Notes: generated by a model not told the origin, from the letters alone. DNA of 64,000 nt from RUG100 sp963542695 (GCA_963542695.1 CAUTYX010000001.1:62001-126000); one strand, 5' to 3'; shown: positions 26,031 to 35,081, counted from the stretch's first letter. Made by a program: numbers and translations.

Positions 26031-27032
26031 GTGGAAACAAGGATATTGGAATCTACAAGTGAAAACATACGCTTTGCCGGCCGGGTAATTGCCCAAGGTG
26101 GACTGGTGGCATTCCCGACAGAAACGGTTTTTGGTCTGGGGGCAGATGCCCTTAACGAAGAGGCTGTTAGAAATGTATATAAGGCAAAGGGGCGTCCCAG
26201 CGACAATCCTATGATTGTCCATGTGGCAGAGGCACGGCAGCTGCAGCAGCTGACAGATCAGGATATGACACTATTGGAACCATTGGCAAAAGCCTTTTGG
26301 CCGGGGCCACTGACCATTGTGGTACAGAAAAAAATTTTGGTTCCCGATGTGACAACCGGAGATCTTGGGACTGTTGCCGTGCGAAATCCGGATAACGATA
26401 TTGCACGGGAGCTTATTATGGCGGCAGGCACACCCATTGCGGCGCCTAGCGCCAACCTTAGCGGTCGACCCAGTCCCACCAAAACCCAACACGTCATTGC
26501 GGATTTAAAAGGGAAAATCGATGTAATCTTGCAGGGAGAAGATTGTCGTGTAGGTATAGAATCTACCGTTCTTGATATGAGCGAAGGCCATCCGGTGATA
26601 CTGCGCCCGGGGATTATTACCAAAGAACAGCTGGAAAATGTGCTGTTGCGGCCGGTGGAGATAGACCCGGCTCTAACTCATGACCCAAAAGACCGGGGAG
26701 ACTTTCGACCAAAGGCGCCGGGAATGAAATATAAACATTATGCCCCCAAAGCTGATATGGTGCTCTTTCAAGGAGAGGATGATGCCGTTATCCGGCAAAT
26801 CCATAGAGTTAAAGAGGCAGAAGAGGCCAAAGGGCGAAAAGTTGGAATCATTTTCTTTAGCGAAGGGGAATATGCAAAGGCAGCTCACGACTGGTTTGCA
26901 CAGCTGCGTAGTTTGGATCAAGACGGGGTAGATGTAATTTTAGCCAAGGCACTGTCGCAAAAAGACCAGGTGGGATTTGCGGTAATGAACAGAATGTTAA
27001 AAAGTGCCGGGTACCATGTAGAAAAAGTCTAG
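26031..27032 (+). CDS. L-threonylcarbamoyladenylate synthase (Sua5/YwlC)
   Basis: 333 residues, with the YrdC domain (GGLVAFPTETVFGLGADA, KGRPSDNPMIVHV, APSANLSGRPSPT) and a C-terminal Sua5 domain joined by APGMKYKHYAP. It makes threonylcarbamoyl-AMP for t6A37 of tRNA. The start is a GTG at 26031 because stops close the frame upstream; the AGAAGGG site is about 14 bases away, so initiation looks weak. It follows prfA by 19 bases, its usual neighbour. Confidence 0.92.
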   Translation: METRILESTSENIRFAGRVIAQGGLVAFPTETVFGLGADALNEEAVRNVYKAKGRPSDNPMIVHVAEARQLQQLTDQDMTLLEPLAKAFWPGPLTIVVQKKILVPDVTTGDLGTVAVRNPDNDIARELIMAAGTPIAAPSANLSGRPSPTKTQHVIADLKGKIDVILQGEDCRVGIESTVLDMSEGHPVILRPGIITKEQLENVLLRPVEIDPALTHDPKDRGDFRPKAPGMKYKHYAPKADMVLFQGEDDAVIRQIHRVKEAEEAKGRKVGIIFFSEGEYAKAAHDWFAQLRSLDQDGVDVILAKALSQKDQVGFAVMNRMLKSAGYHVEKV

Positions 27033-27085
27033 CCGATAGTATAGAATGTTGTATCAAGAAGCGAGGAAAAAGGAGGAATCCCCTT

Positions 27086-27529
27086 ATGAAGATTGCAATT
27101 GCCAGCGACCATGGCGGATATCAGCTGAAAGAACTGTTGAAAGAGTATATAAAGGGAATGGAAGAGTATGAAATACTGGACCTTGGAACCGACTCGGAAG
27201 AATCGGTGGACTATCCTGCCTATGGAATTGCTGTTGGTGAAGCAGTTTCAAAAGGAGAAGCGGACAAAGGTATCGTTTGCTGCGGCACAGGGCTGGGAAT
27301 TTCCATTGCCTGCAACAAGGTAAAAGGGATTCGCTGTGCTCTTTGTACCGATGCACACATGGCAGCCCTATCTAGACAGCACAACAATGCAAATGTGTTG
27401 GCACTAGGTGGAAGAACCACTTTCCCCGAAGATGCAAAGGCCATTGTAGATATATGGTTATCAACGGACTTTGAAGGTGATCGCCATCAGAGACGTTTAG
27501 ATATAATTAGTGATTACGAAAGTAAATAA
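27086..27529 (+). CDS. rpiB: ribose-5-phosphate isomerase B
   Basis: 147 residues. RpiB/LacA family motifs: IASDHGGYQLKE at the N-terminus, the active-site Cys in GIVCCGTGLGISIACNK, and CTDAHMAALSRQHNNANVLALGGR. It interconverts ribose-5-phosphate and ribulose-5-phosphate in the pentose phosphate pathway. Next to upp, whose product makes UMP from PRPP, it fits nucleotide metabolism. Confidence 0.94.
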   Translation: MKIAIASDHGGYQLKELLKEYIKGMEEYEILDLGTDSEESVDYPAYGIAVGEAVSKGEADKGIVCCGTGLGISIACNKVKGIRCALCTDAHMAALSRQHNNANVLALGGRTTFPEDAKAIVDIWLSTDFEGDRHQRRLDIISDYESK

Positions 27530-27539
27530 GGAGGCATGT

Positions 27540-28169
27540 ATGAGCAAAGTATACGTATTCGACCATCCATTGATTCAGCACAAAACGGGTCTGTTACGAA
27601 TGAAAGAGACCGGCACCAAGAACTTCCGTAACTTGACAGAAGAAATTGGCATGTTAATGGGATATGAAGCAACACGTACACTGCCCTTGAAAGAGGTAGA
27701 AATCGAAACTCCTATGCAGAAGGCCAAGGTGAATATGCTGGATGGAGAAGACATTGCTATCGTTCCTATTCTCCGTGCAGGATTGGGCATGGTAGATGGC
27801 ATGCTGGATTTGGTTCCCAATGCAAAGGTGGGACATATCGGTATGTACCGGGATCCGGAAACCCATCAGCCGGTAGAATATTATTGTAAGATGCCTCAGG
27901 ATATTGATAAGAGACAAATTTTTGTAGTGGATCCGATGCTGGCAACCGGTGGATCTGCTGTCGCAGCCATTGATTTTATCAAACAAAGAGGTGGTAAAGA
28001 TATTATCTTTATGTGCATGATTGCAGCGCCGGAAGGCATCGAAGCATTGCAAAAGGCGCATCCGGATGTAGACATCTTTATTGCAGCAAAAGACGACTGT
28101 CTCAATGAAAACGCATATATCCTGCCGGGGCTGGGTGATGCAGGAGATAGACTGTTTGGAACAAAATAG
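27540..28169 (+). CDS. upp: uracil phosphoribosyltransferase
   Basis: 209 residues from the ATG at 27540, eight bases after taaggagg. Motifs of the family are complete: ILRAGLGMVDGML, the PRPP loop VVDPMLATGGSAVAAI and the uracil-binding YILPGLGDAGDRLFGT. It converts uracil and PRPP to UMP. Ten bases separate it from rpiB, so the two are cotranscribed. Confidence 0.96.
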   Translation: MSKVYVFDHPLIQHKTGLLRMKETGTKNFRNLTEEIGMLMGYEATRTLPLKEVEIETPMQKAKVNMLDGEDIAIVPILRAGLGMVDGMLDLVPNAKVGHIGMYRDPETHQPVEYYCKMPQDIDKRQIFVVDPMLATGGSAVAAIDFIKQRGGKDIIFMCMIAAPEGIEALQKAHPDVDIFIAAKDDCLNENAYILPGLGDAGDRLFGTK

Positions 28170-28196
28170 AAATAGTAAAGAAAGGCAAAAGAAACG

Positions 28197-29519
28197 ATGA
28201 ATTTTATCAGAGATGACGTTAGTACCCATACAAATGTGTTTGACGTGCTAAAAGAAAGAGGCTTTATTGAACAGTGCACTCACGAGAAAGAAATTCGTGA
28301 GTTGTTGGGATCTGAAAAGATTCGGTTCTATATTGGCTTTGACCCAACGGCAGACTGCCTACATATTGGTCACTTTATGCAAGTAATCATCATGATGTAT
28401 ATGCAAAAGTACGGTCATACTCCGGTAGTGCTCTTAGGTGGCGGAACAGGCATGGTAGGTGACCCGTCAGGCCGTACAGATATGCGGCAGATGATGGACA
28501 CAGAAACCATTGACAACAACTGTCGTCAGTTTAAGCAGCTGTTTGACAGATTCATCGAATTTGATGACGACTGGAAATATCAGGGTAACCGGGGAGTCTA
28601 CCAGCCGGGTCACATGAACAAGGAACCGGAACCGGGAAAGGCCATTGCTGTAAACAATGCAGAGTGGCTGCGTCCGCTGAACTACGTGGAGTTTGTTCGG
28701 GAAATCGGATCTTCCTTCTCTGTAAACAATATGCTGCGGGCAGAATGCTTTAAACAGCGGCTGGAGAAAGGGTTATCCTTCCTTGAGTTCAACTACATGC
28801 TGATGCAGGGTTACGATTACATGGTGCTGGCAAGAGACATCGATGTAAAAATGGAATTTGGCGGCAATGACCAGTGGTCGAATATCCTGGCAGGGGTTGA
28901 CCTTAGCCGGAGAAATTTAGGCAAACAAGTTTACGGCATAACATTCTCCTTGCTGACTACCAGTGAAGGAAAGAAAATGGGGAAAACCCAAAAAGGTGCC
29001 TTGTGGCTGGATGCAGACAGAACCAGTCCGTACGACTTCTATCAGTACTGGAGAAATGTCGGCGATGCGGATGTAAATAAATGTCTGCGGATGCTTACTT
29101 TCCTGCCGATGGAAGAAGTGGAAAGGCTTTCTTCTTTGGAAGGGGCGGAACTGAACAAGGCCAAGGAAGTATTGGCTTTCGAAGTAACCAAGCTGGTTCA
29201 CGGGGAAGAAGAAGCCACCAAAGCACAGGAAGGTGCTCGTGCAGCCTTTGGTGGCGGTGGCAATATGGACAACGTTCCATCCACAAAGATGGATGCTTCT
29301 CTTTTTGAAGGAGAAGGCATGGGAGTTGTCAATCTGATTCGCCAAGTAGGATTGGTTCCATCGAATAGCGAAGGGTTTAGAACTATTAAACAAGGTGGTT
29401 TAAAGGTAGCGGATCAGAAGATCCAAGATCCTAAAATGGCCATTACCAAAGATATGTTTGAAGACGGCAAGCTGATGATTCAAAAGGGAAAGAAAAAGTT
29501 CCACCAGGTGTTAATCTGA
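28197..29519 (+). CDS. tyrS: tyrosyl-tRNA synthetase
   Basis: 440 residues. Class I signatures are HIGHF (in DCLHIGHFMQV) and KMGKT in the KMSKS position. The tyrosine pocket YDYMVLARD and FGGNDQWSNI and a C-terminal S4-like RNA-binding domain (FRTIKQGGLKVADQKI) are present. It is cotranscribed with upp. No T-box leader is visible upstream, although tyrosine supply also feeds HydG and ThiH encoded nearby. Confidence 0.95.
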   Translation: MNFIRDDVSTHTNVFDVLKERGFIEQCTHEKEIRELLGSEKIRFYIGFDPTADCLHIGHFMQVIIMMYMQKYGHTPVVLLGGGTGMVGDPSGRTDMRQMMDTETIDNNCRQFKQLFDRFIEFDDDWKYQGNRGVYQPGHMNKEPEPGKAIAVNNAEWLRPLNYVEFVREIGSSFSVNNMLRAECFKQRLEKGLSFLEFNYMLMQGYDYMVLARDIDVKMEFGGNDQWSNILAGVDLSRRNLGKQVYGITFSLLTTSEGKKMGKTQKGALWLDADRTSPYDFYQYWRNVGDADVNKCLRMLTFLPMEEVERLSSLEGAELNKAKEVLAFEVTKLVHGEEEATKAQEGARAAFGGGGNMDNVPSTKMDASLFEGEGMGVVNLIRQVGLVPSNSEGFRTIKQGGLKVADQKIQDPKMAITKDMFEDGKLMIQKGKKKFHQVLI

Positions 29520-29583
29520 TTTTACCTTAGAGATTAAAAAAGAGATTAAAAATCCGGGATAATTAAAAGCTGAAACATAGTGG

Positions 29584-29611
29584 CGGGGCAGGCGTTTACC
29601 TGCCCCGTTTT
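29584..29611 (+). terminator. intrinsic terminator after tyrS
   Basis: CGGGGCAGG (29584-29592) pairs with CCTGCCCCG (29599-29607), followed by TTTTC. Confidence 0.85.
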
Positions 29612-29644
29612 CTAATGAAGGCGATAGAAAGAAAAAGGAAAGTT

Positions 29645-30097
29645 ATGAAATTTGTAATTCAGAGAGTACTGGAAAGTACTGTGGAGATAGATGGACGAGA
29701 AACTGCCCGCATTTGCAAAGGATTTCTGGTGCTGGTAGGGGTTGCTCAAGGGGATACCGAGGAAGTGGCGGATAAATACATCCGCAAGCTGATAAACATG
29801 CGCATTTTTGAGGATCATCAAGGAAAGACAAATTTGTCCTTGGCAGATGTAGAAGGAGAGTTGTTGCTAGTGTCCCAGTTTACTCTGCACGCTGACTGTA
29901 AGAAGGGGAATCGGCCGGGCTTTACCAGAGCCGGCGATCTGGCTAGGGCAGAGGAACTGTATGAATACATTGTAGAGCAATGTAGACAAAGTGTGCCGGT
30001 AGTAAAAACAGGGGAATTTGGTGCGGATATGAAAGTATCGCTAATTAACGATGGTCCCTTTACTGTGATTTTAGACGAAGATTCCTTAACGCATTAA
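29645..30097 (+). CDS. dtd: D-aminoacyl-tRNA deacylase
   Basis: 150 residues from the ATG at 29645 (AAAAAGGAAAG upstream). Family motifs SQFTLHADCKKGNRPGF and the Gly-cisPro-type NDGPFTVI near the C-terminus are intact. It hydrolyses D-amino acids, notably D-tyrosine, off tRNAs, a sensible neighbour of tyrS. nfo follows 16 bases later. Confidence 0.95.
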   Translation: MKFVIQRVLESTVEIDGRETARICKGFLVLVGVAQGDTEEVADKYIRKLINMRIFEDHQGKTNLSLADVEGELLLVSQFTLHADCKKGNRPGFTRAGDLARAEELYEYIVEQCRQSVPVVKTGEFGADMKVSLINDGPFTVILDEDSLTH

Positions 30098-30113
30098 AAA
30101 ATAGAGGTGTGCG

Positions 30114-30944
30114 ATGAAGCAAGAGAGATTAAAAGTTGGCTGCCATATATCTTCTGCCGGCGGCTATGTGAAAATGGCGCAAGAAGCAGAAGCCTTAGAT
30201 GCAACAACCTTTGCTTTTTTTACCAGGAATCCTCGTGGAGGAAAGGCGAAGGCGCTGGATGAAGAGGATGTAGCTGCTTTTTTACAATATGATTTTGAAA
30301 CCTTGGTGGCGCATGCGCCCTATACCATGAATCCTTGCTCTGCAAAGGAAAAGGTACGCGAATTTGCCTACACGGCTATGACAGAAGACTTGGATCGGAT
30401 GGAGCATACACCGGGCAATTACTACAATTTTCATCCCGGCAGCCACACCGGTCAAGGAGCGGAAAAAGGAATACAGCTTATTTCAGAACTGCTAAATACG
30501 GTATTGAAACCAAAGCAGCAGACCACAGTGCTGCTGGAAACCATGGCCGGAAAGGGAAGCGAAATCGGAGGCACCTTTGAAGAAATAGCTGCCATTATTG
30601 ACAAAGTGGAATTAAAGGAATATATGGGAGTGTGTCTGGATACTTGTCACGTGTATGACGGCGGTTACGATATTGTAGGAAATTTGGACGGTGTTTTGGA
30701 AGAATTTGATAAGGTGATTGGATTAACATATCTAAAGGCGCTTTATCTTAACGACAGTAAAAATCCAATGGCTTCTCATAAAGACCGTCACGAAAAAATC
30801 GGGAAAGGTTCTTTGGGGCTGGAAACTTTTGAAAAAATCGTTACTCATCCGGTGCTGCAGGAGCTACCGATGATACTGGAAACGCCTAATGAATTTGCAG
30901 GATATAAAAAAGAAATTGCCTTGCTCAGAAGTCTTGCCAAGTGA
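30114..30944 (+). CDS. nfo: endonuclease IV (AP endonuclease)
   Basis: 276 residues, TIM-barrel AP endonuclease. Zinc-ligand and signature segments are present: VAHAPYTMN, NFHPGSHTGQG, LLETMAGKGSEIG, VCLDTCHVYDGGYDI, LNDSKNPMASHKDRHEKIGKG and MILETPNE. It incises abasic sites in base excision repair. Cotranscribed with dtd; no clear terminator is visible downstream. Confidence 0.95.
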   Translation: MKQERLKVGCHISSAGGYVKMAQEAEALDATTFAFFTRNPRGGKAKALDEEDVAAFLQYDFETLVAHAPYTMNPCSAKEKVREFAYTAMTEDLDRMEHTPGNYYNFHPGSHTGQGAEKGIQLISELLNTVLKPKQQTTVLLETMAGKGSEIGGTFEEIAAIIDKVELKEYMGVCLDTCHVYDGGYDIVGNLDGVLEEFDKVIGLTYLKALYLNDSKNPMASHKDRHEKIGKGSLGLETFEKIVTHPVLQELPMILETPNEFAGYKKEIALLRSLAK

Positions 30945-31021
30945 TTATATTGTTACAATTTTGCAGCCGACTGTTAAGAATTAGTAATGATTTCTATTAA
31001 GACTAATTAAGGATTCCTTTG

Positions 31022-31051
31022 TTGACGGGTAAGTAATTCCTACCATAAAAT
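31022..31051 (+). promoter_or_regulatory. promoter of the 321-residue membrane protein
   Basis: TTGACG (31022-31027), 18-base spacer, TAAAAT (31046-31051). Confidence 0.6.
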
Positions 31052-31090
31052 AAGAATGAAAAAACGTTCAATCTACGTTAGGAGGGAAAA

Positions 31091-32056
31091 ATGGAACAGA
31101 TGAGAAAACCTACCTTCAACGCAGACGGCCTACAATTGGTCTTTATTGGTTTGCTGTTGAATTTGGTATCCGGAGCGTTTTCCGGGCTAGGGGTGAATAA
31201 CCAGGTAGAAGGGTTAAAAGTAATTAGCAACTTAGGCGGCATGGGGTTATCCATTGCATCTATTGTTTTAATGATTGTGGGTCTTTCCAAGATGGTAAAG
31301 TACTCCAAACGATTTGACATTGCCAGGAAGTTTTACATTGCAGAATTGATTCTGGCTGTTGCCGGAGCTATTGTTTTGGGTATTCTTATGGCCGTTGCCT
31401 TCGTTAGTTCACAGTCCTACACGGCACAAGCTTCTACAGTCACAGTATTGTTTGTCTTGTTCTTTGTGGTTTTTTTCGGATGGCTGGTAGCCATGGTCAT
31501 TATCGCGTTAAAGTCTATGAAATACTTGCTTCACGGATGTGCAGAACTGGCAGATGCGGTAAAAGAAAGAGAACTTGCGGGAAAGTTGCGTGGCATCTAT
31601 ACACTATATCTAATCAGCGTTTTGGTATTCTTCGGGGTGGTAATCCTGTTTATGATACTGGTGATTTCTTCTATTAGCACAAACCTGTCACTGTATATGA
31701 ACCCATCCTTTGAATCCTTGATGATGGGAATGGGTGGACTCGCTGTTGTTGGTGTAGTTCTCCTGCTGGGGGCATCCATTTTTATGCTGGTGGTGAACAT
31801 CTTAATCGTTGTGAAGGTCTACCAGGCGAAGACTGCTATTCATGGACAGCCTATTCCGGGTGTGGCCAATGCAAGAACGGCAACTATGGCACCAGGTGCC
31901 ATTCCAACACCGACAGCCGGTCAGCCAAATGTTACACCGAGCCAGCCGACTATGGCAATGCCACAGCAGCCAACAGCTGCACCGGCGGAAAAGCCTGCAG
32001 AAGAGGTAAAGGAAACCGAAACAAAAACAGATGAGCAACCAAAAGATCAACAATAG
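31091..32056 (+). CDS. multi-pass membrane protein with Pro/Thr-rich tail, unknown
   Basis: 321 residues with perfect RBS (aggaggg). About five hydrophobic segments lie between residues 15 and 255 (for example IVLMIVGLSKM, IVLGILMAVAFV, VLFVLFFVVFFGWLVAMVIIAL, VGVVLLLGASIFML). The last 65 residues are low-complexity (PTPTAGQPNVTPSQPTM then Glu/Lys/Thr). A monocistronic gene with its own promoter, upstream of the thiamine operon. I do not recognise the family. Confidence 0.6.
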   Translation: MEQMRKPTFNADGLQLVFIGLLLNLVSGAFSGLGVNNQVEGLKVISNLGGMGLSIASIVLMIVGLSKMVKYSKRFDIARKFYIAELILAVAGAIVLGILMAVAFVSSQSYTAQASTVTVLFVLFFVVFFGWLVAMVIIALKSMKYLLHGCAELADAVKERELAGKLRGIYTLYLISVLVFFGVVILFMILVISSISTNLSLYMNPSFESLMMGMGGLAVVGVVLLLGASIFMLVVNILIVVKVYQAKTAIHGQPIPGVANARTATMAPGAIPTPTAGQPNVTPSQPTMAMPQQPTAAPAEKPAEEVKETETKTDEQPKDQQ

Positions 32057-32073
32057 GTATAGCTAGAAAAGCG

Positions 32074-32102
32074 TTGACATCTGTCAAAGACAATAGTATT
32101 CT
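32074..32102 (+). promoter_or_regulatory. promoter of the thiSGH operon
   Basis: Perfect TTGACA (32074-32079), 17-base spacer, TATTCT (32097-32102). No TPP riboswitch signature is visible in the 120-base leader. Confidence 0.7.
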
Positions 32103-32121
32103 AAATCTAGAGTAAGAACAG

Positions 32122-32177
32122 TAATGGCCTTACGAAGGGGTACACCACCTTGGGTGTAATCTTTCGTAAGGCCATTA
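32122..32177 (+). promoter_or_regulatory. long perfect hairpin in the thiS leader
   Basis: A 15-base arm (32122-32136, TAATGGCCTTACGAA) is exactly complementary to 32163-32177. An inner hairpin TACACC/GGTGTA sits inside with loop ACCTTG. There is no run of T residues after it, so a plain terminator is doubtful; it may be a regulatory or processing structure of the thiamine operon mRNA. Confidence 0.6.
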
Positions 32178-32221
32178 TTATTTATAACGAAGAAAACAAA
32201 CGAAACAAATAGGAGAAAACC

Positions 32222-32419
32222 ATGGCACAGATAAACGGGAGAAAAGTACCGGCGGCAGATGGGAAAACCATTGCTCAATATATTGAAGAGGCCGGCTATG
32301 GCATTAACTCTATTGCAGTGGAGTGTAATGGGAAAATTGTCTCTAAAAAGGACTATGAATCCAGCGTCTTAACAGAAAGTGACATCGTAGAAGTGGTTAC
32401 CTTTGTAGGTGGAGGCTGA
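32222..32419 (+). CDS. thiS: sulfur carrier protein ThiS
   Basis: 65 residues, ubiquitin-like, ending VTFVGGG with the Gly-Gly terminus that is adenylated and thiocarboxylated to deliver sulfur for the thiazole ring. RBS taggagaa. First gene of the thiazole operon. The adenylating enzyme ThiF, often adjacent, is missing here; only a 100-base gap separates thiS from thiG. Confidence 0.92.
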   Translation: MAQINGRKVPAADGKTIAQYIEEAGYGINSIAVECNGKIVSKKDYESSVLTESDIVEVVTFVGGG

Positions 32420-32519
32420 TTTCATCAAAAGACAAAGTCGAAAAAGATAACGCCGGAGAAAAAAGGGAAACAAAACAGATGAATCGTCTATTGACGATAC
32501 CGAAAGAAAGGATAAAAAC

Positions 32520-33290
32520 ATGGAAAAAGACACCTTTGTGTTGGGAGGCCATGAATTCACATCCCGCTTTATATTGGGGTCGGGAAAGTATTCGTTGGAT
32601 TTGATCAAAGCGGCGGTGGAAGAAGCCAAAGCAGAAATCATCACCTTGGCGTTGCGCCGTGCCCAGGGTGGTGATAAAGACAACATTATGGACTATATTC
32701 CGGAGGGGGTAACGTTGCTTCCCAACACCTCCGGTGCACGCAATGCTAAGGAAGCCGTTCGCATAGCACGTCTTTCTCGGGAGGTTGGATATGGAGACTT
32801 TGTAAAAATCGAAATTATGCGAGATACAAAGTACTTGCTTCCGGATAATAGGGAAACCGTAAAAGCTACAGAAGTCCTGGCAAAGGAAGGATTCATAGTT
32901 CTTCCCTATATGTACCCGGATCTAAATATAGCGCGAGATTTGGTAAGTGCCGGTGCATCTGCCATTATGCCTTTGGCGGCTCCTATCGGCTCTAACAAAG
33001 GTTTGGTGACAAAGGACTTTATTGAAATCATTTTAGACGAAGTGGATTTGCCGGTTATTGTAGATGCCGGCATTGGACGCCCTTCTCAGGCTGCCGAAGC
33101 CATGGAAATGGGTGTGGCGGCAATCATGGCCAATACGGCCATTGCAACAGCCGGTGATATTCCGGCTATGGCAGGGGCCTTTCGAAAAGCCATTGAAGCC
33201 GGGAGAGAAGCGTATTTGGCAGGACTGGGCAGAGTCGTTGCAAAAGGGGCTGTGGCTTCTTCCCCATTGACAGGCTTTTTAGGAGAGTGA
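32520..33290 (+). CDS. thiG: thiazole synthase
   Basis: 256 residues. Characteristic segments: FILGSGKYSLDLIKAAV, LPNTSGARNAKEAVRIA, VKIEIMRDTKYLLPDN, YMYPDLNIARDL, IVDAGIGRPSQAAEAMEMG and IATAGDIPAMAGAF. It condenses deoxyxylulose-5-phosphate, dehydroglycine (from ThiH) and ThiS-thiocarboxylate to the thiazole phosphate. Its stop is two bases before the thiH ATG. Confidence 0.96.
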   Translation: MEKDTFVLGGHEFTSRFILGSGKYSLDLIKAAVEEAKAEIITLALRRAQGGDKDNIMDYIPEGVTLLPNTSGARNAKEAVRIARLSREVGYGDFVKIEIMRDTKYLLPDNRETVKATEVLAKEGFIVLPYMYPDLNIARDLVSAGASAIMPLAAPIGSNKGLVTKDFIEIILDEVDLPVIVDAGIGRPSQAAEAMEMGVAAIMANTAIATAGDIPAMAGAFRKAIEAGREAYLAGLGRVVAKGAVASSPLTGFLGE

Positions 33291-33292
33291 AA

Positions 33293-34450
33293 ATGACTAT
33301 GGAAAAACAAGATCACATGATGTATCTTCCGGAAATGGAAGTTCTGGAGGACTCCCGGATTCAGGAACGAGTCATAGAAAAAATGGAGCAATATGACTAC
33401 CGGAAATATACAGGAGTTGATGTCAAGAAGGCACTGACAAAAGCCACCATAGGAGAAGAAGACTTTAAGGCCTTTCTTTCTCCGGCAGCAGAACCCTACC
33501 TTGAGGAAATGGCCCAAAAGGCCCGCCGGACTACTCGTAGTCACTTTGGCAATTCCATCAATATGTTTACGCCTATATACATTGCCAACTACTGTGATAA
33601 CCATTGTGTGTACTGTGGATTTAACAGAACCAACCATATTAAGCGAGCCAAGTTAGACGATGCCGGTATCGAAAAGGAGATGGAGTCCATTGCCGAAACA
33701 GGGCTGCAGGAAATTCTCATACTAACAGGAGAAAGCCGGAAAATGTCAGATGTGAAATACATCGGCAATGCCGTAAAAATAGCGCGGAAATATTTTACGG
33801 TAATTGGTCTGGAAATTTACCCGGTCAATACAGAGGAATATCAATATTTGCATCAGTGTGGAGCAGATTACGTGACGGTTTTTCAGGAGACTTATGATTC
33901 TGACAGGTATGGAAAGCTGCACCTTGCCGGCAACAAGCGGATTTTTCCCTATCGCTTTAATGCCCAGGAGCGAGCCTTGCGAGGCGGCATGCGTGGAGTT
34001 GGCTTTGCGGCATTGCTAGGTCTTTCTGATTTTCATAAAGACGCCTTTGCAACAGGGATGCATGCGTATTTATTGCAGCAGCAATACCCTTGGGCAGAAA
34101 TTGCCATTTCCTGCCCCCGTTTGCGGCCGACTATTGTGGATGAGACCATCAATCCAAAGGATGTAACAGAGCGAAAACTGCTGCAAATTTTATGCGCTTA
34201 TCGGCTCTTTCTACCCTTTGCGGCCATTACGGTATCTACTCGGGAAAACGCCAATTTCCGAAATCACGTTATGGGAATCATCGGCTCCAAGATTTCAGCA
34301 GAAAGCAAAGTGGGTATTGGTGGTCACAGCGGAGAGGAAGAAGGAGATGAGCAGTTTGAAATTTCCGATTCACGCAGCGTAGACCAAGTGCATCGGGCTT
34401 TATTGGATGCAGGATTGCAACCGGTAATGAGTGAGTATATCTATGTATAA
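33293..34450 (+). CDS. thiH: 2-iminoacetate synthase (radical SAM tyrosine lyase)
   Basis: 385 residues from the ATG at 33293, seven bases after AGGAG. The cluster motif is C101-x3-C105-x2-C108 (CDNHCVYC), in a context (NMFTPIYIANY) shared with HydG. Unlike HydG it lacks a C-terminal C-x2-C-x22-C, consistent with ThiH. It splits tyrosine into p-cresol and dehydroglycine for ThiG. That the gene is thiH rather than thiO (glycine oxidase) fits a strict anaerobe. Confidence 0.95.
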   Translation: MTMEKQDHMMYLPEMEVLEDSRIQERVIEKMEQYDYRKYTGVDVKKALTKATIGEEDFKAFLSPAAEPYLEEMAQKARRTTRSHFGNSINMFTPIYIANYCDNHCVYCGFNRTNHIKRAKLDDAGIEKEMESIAETGLQEILILTGESRKMSDVKYIGNAVKIARKYFTVIGLEIYPVNTEEYQYLHQCGADYVTVFQETYDSDRYGKLHLAGNKRIFPYRFNAQERALRGGMRGVGFAALLGLSDFHKDAFATGMHAYLLQQQYPWAEIAISCPRLRPTIVDETINPKDVTERKLLQILCAYRLFLPFAAITVSTRENANFRNHVMGIIGSKISAESKVGIGGHSGEEEGDEQFEISDSRSVDQVHRALLDAGLQPVMSEYIYV

Positions 34451-35081
34451 AAAACGTGAAAAAAAGAAAGCCTTTCAGGTTATCTGCGTCACCGACCGAA
34501 AAAGCTGTAAGAGCGATTTTCTACAGCAGGTGGAAGCCATTGCTGCAGCAGGGGTAGCGGCTGTTTTGTACCGAGATAAGGAACTTTCAGCAGATCAATA
34601 CAACAAAGAAGCGGAGAAAATAAAGGCTATATGCCAACGGCACCATGTGAGCTTTATACGCCATGGAGATATTCCCAGGAACCTGGATCAATCGGTTCAT
34701 TTTCCGGAACGTGTTTTGGAAGAGATAGCAATCGCTTCTAAACTGCAACATCCGGTAGTTCTTCCAAAGGTGTTTGGAGTGTCTGTTCACAGTGTGGAAA
34801 GCGCCATGGCAGCAGAAAGGCTAGGTGCGACTTATATTACAGCAGGTCATATTTTCAATACTTCTTGCAAGCCGGGACTAAGACCACGAGGAGAAGCATT
34901 TTTACGACAGGTGGCAGCTGCGGTGGATATTCCGGTTTACGGTATTGGAGGAATAACTCCCGAAAATATTGCCAAGATAAAGCAATGGGGAGGAGCAGGA
35001 GCTTGTATCATGTCTTCTTTTATGGAAACTAGAAATCCGTCACAACTAATGAATGAAATTTCAATGAGTATTGCGGATTGA
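34443..35081 (+). CDS. thiamine phosphate synthase/TenI family protein
   Basis: 212 residues from the ATG at 34443 (a GTG at 34431 is an alternative), overlapping the thiH stop. A TIM-barrel of the ThiE/TenI family is indicated by FGVSVHSVESAMAAERLGATYITAGHIF, KPGLRPRG and VYGIGGITPENI. The ThiE segment FINDRVD...GVHLGQ is replaced by SFIRHGDIPRNLDQSVHFP, so the usual pyrimidine/diphosphate-site residues are not obvious. TenI (thiazole tautomerase) is therefore as likely as ThiE. It closes the thiamine operon. Confidence 0.75.
   Translation: MYKKREKKKAFQVICVTDRKSCKSDFLQQVEAIAAAGVAAVLYRDKELSADQYNKEAEKIKAICQRHHVSFIRHGDIPRNLDQSVHFPERVLEEIAIASKLQHPVVLPKVFGVSVHSVESAMAAERLGATYITAGHIFNTSCKPGLRPRGEAFLRQVAAAVDIPVYGIGGITPENIAKIKQWGGAGACIMSSFMETRNPSQLMNEISMSIAD

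Noticed and set aside
26857..27057. Minus-strand frames within sua5 and similar 60-80 residue frames elsewhere
   Set aside because: No RBS, no recognisable protein features, and fully inside well-supported genes.
28100..28197. Tyrosine T-box before tyrS
   Set aside because: Only 27 bases separate upp and tyrS and no T-box sequence is present.
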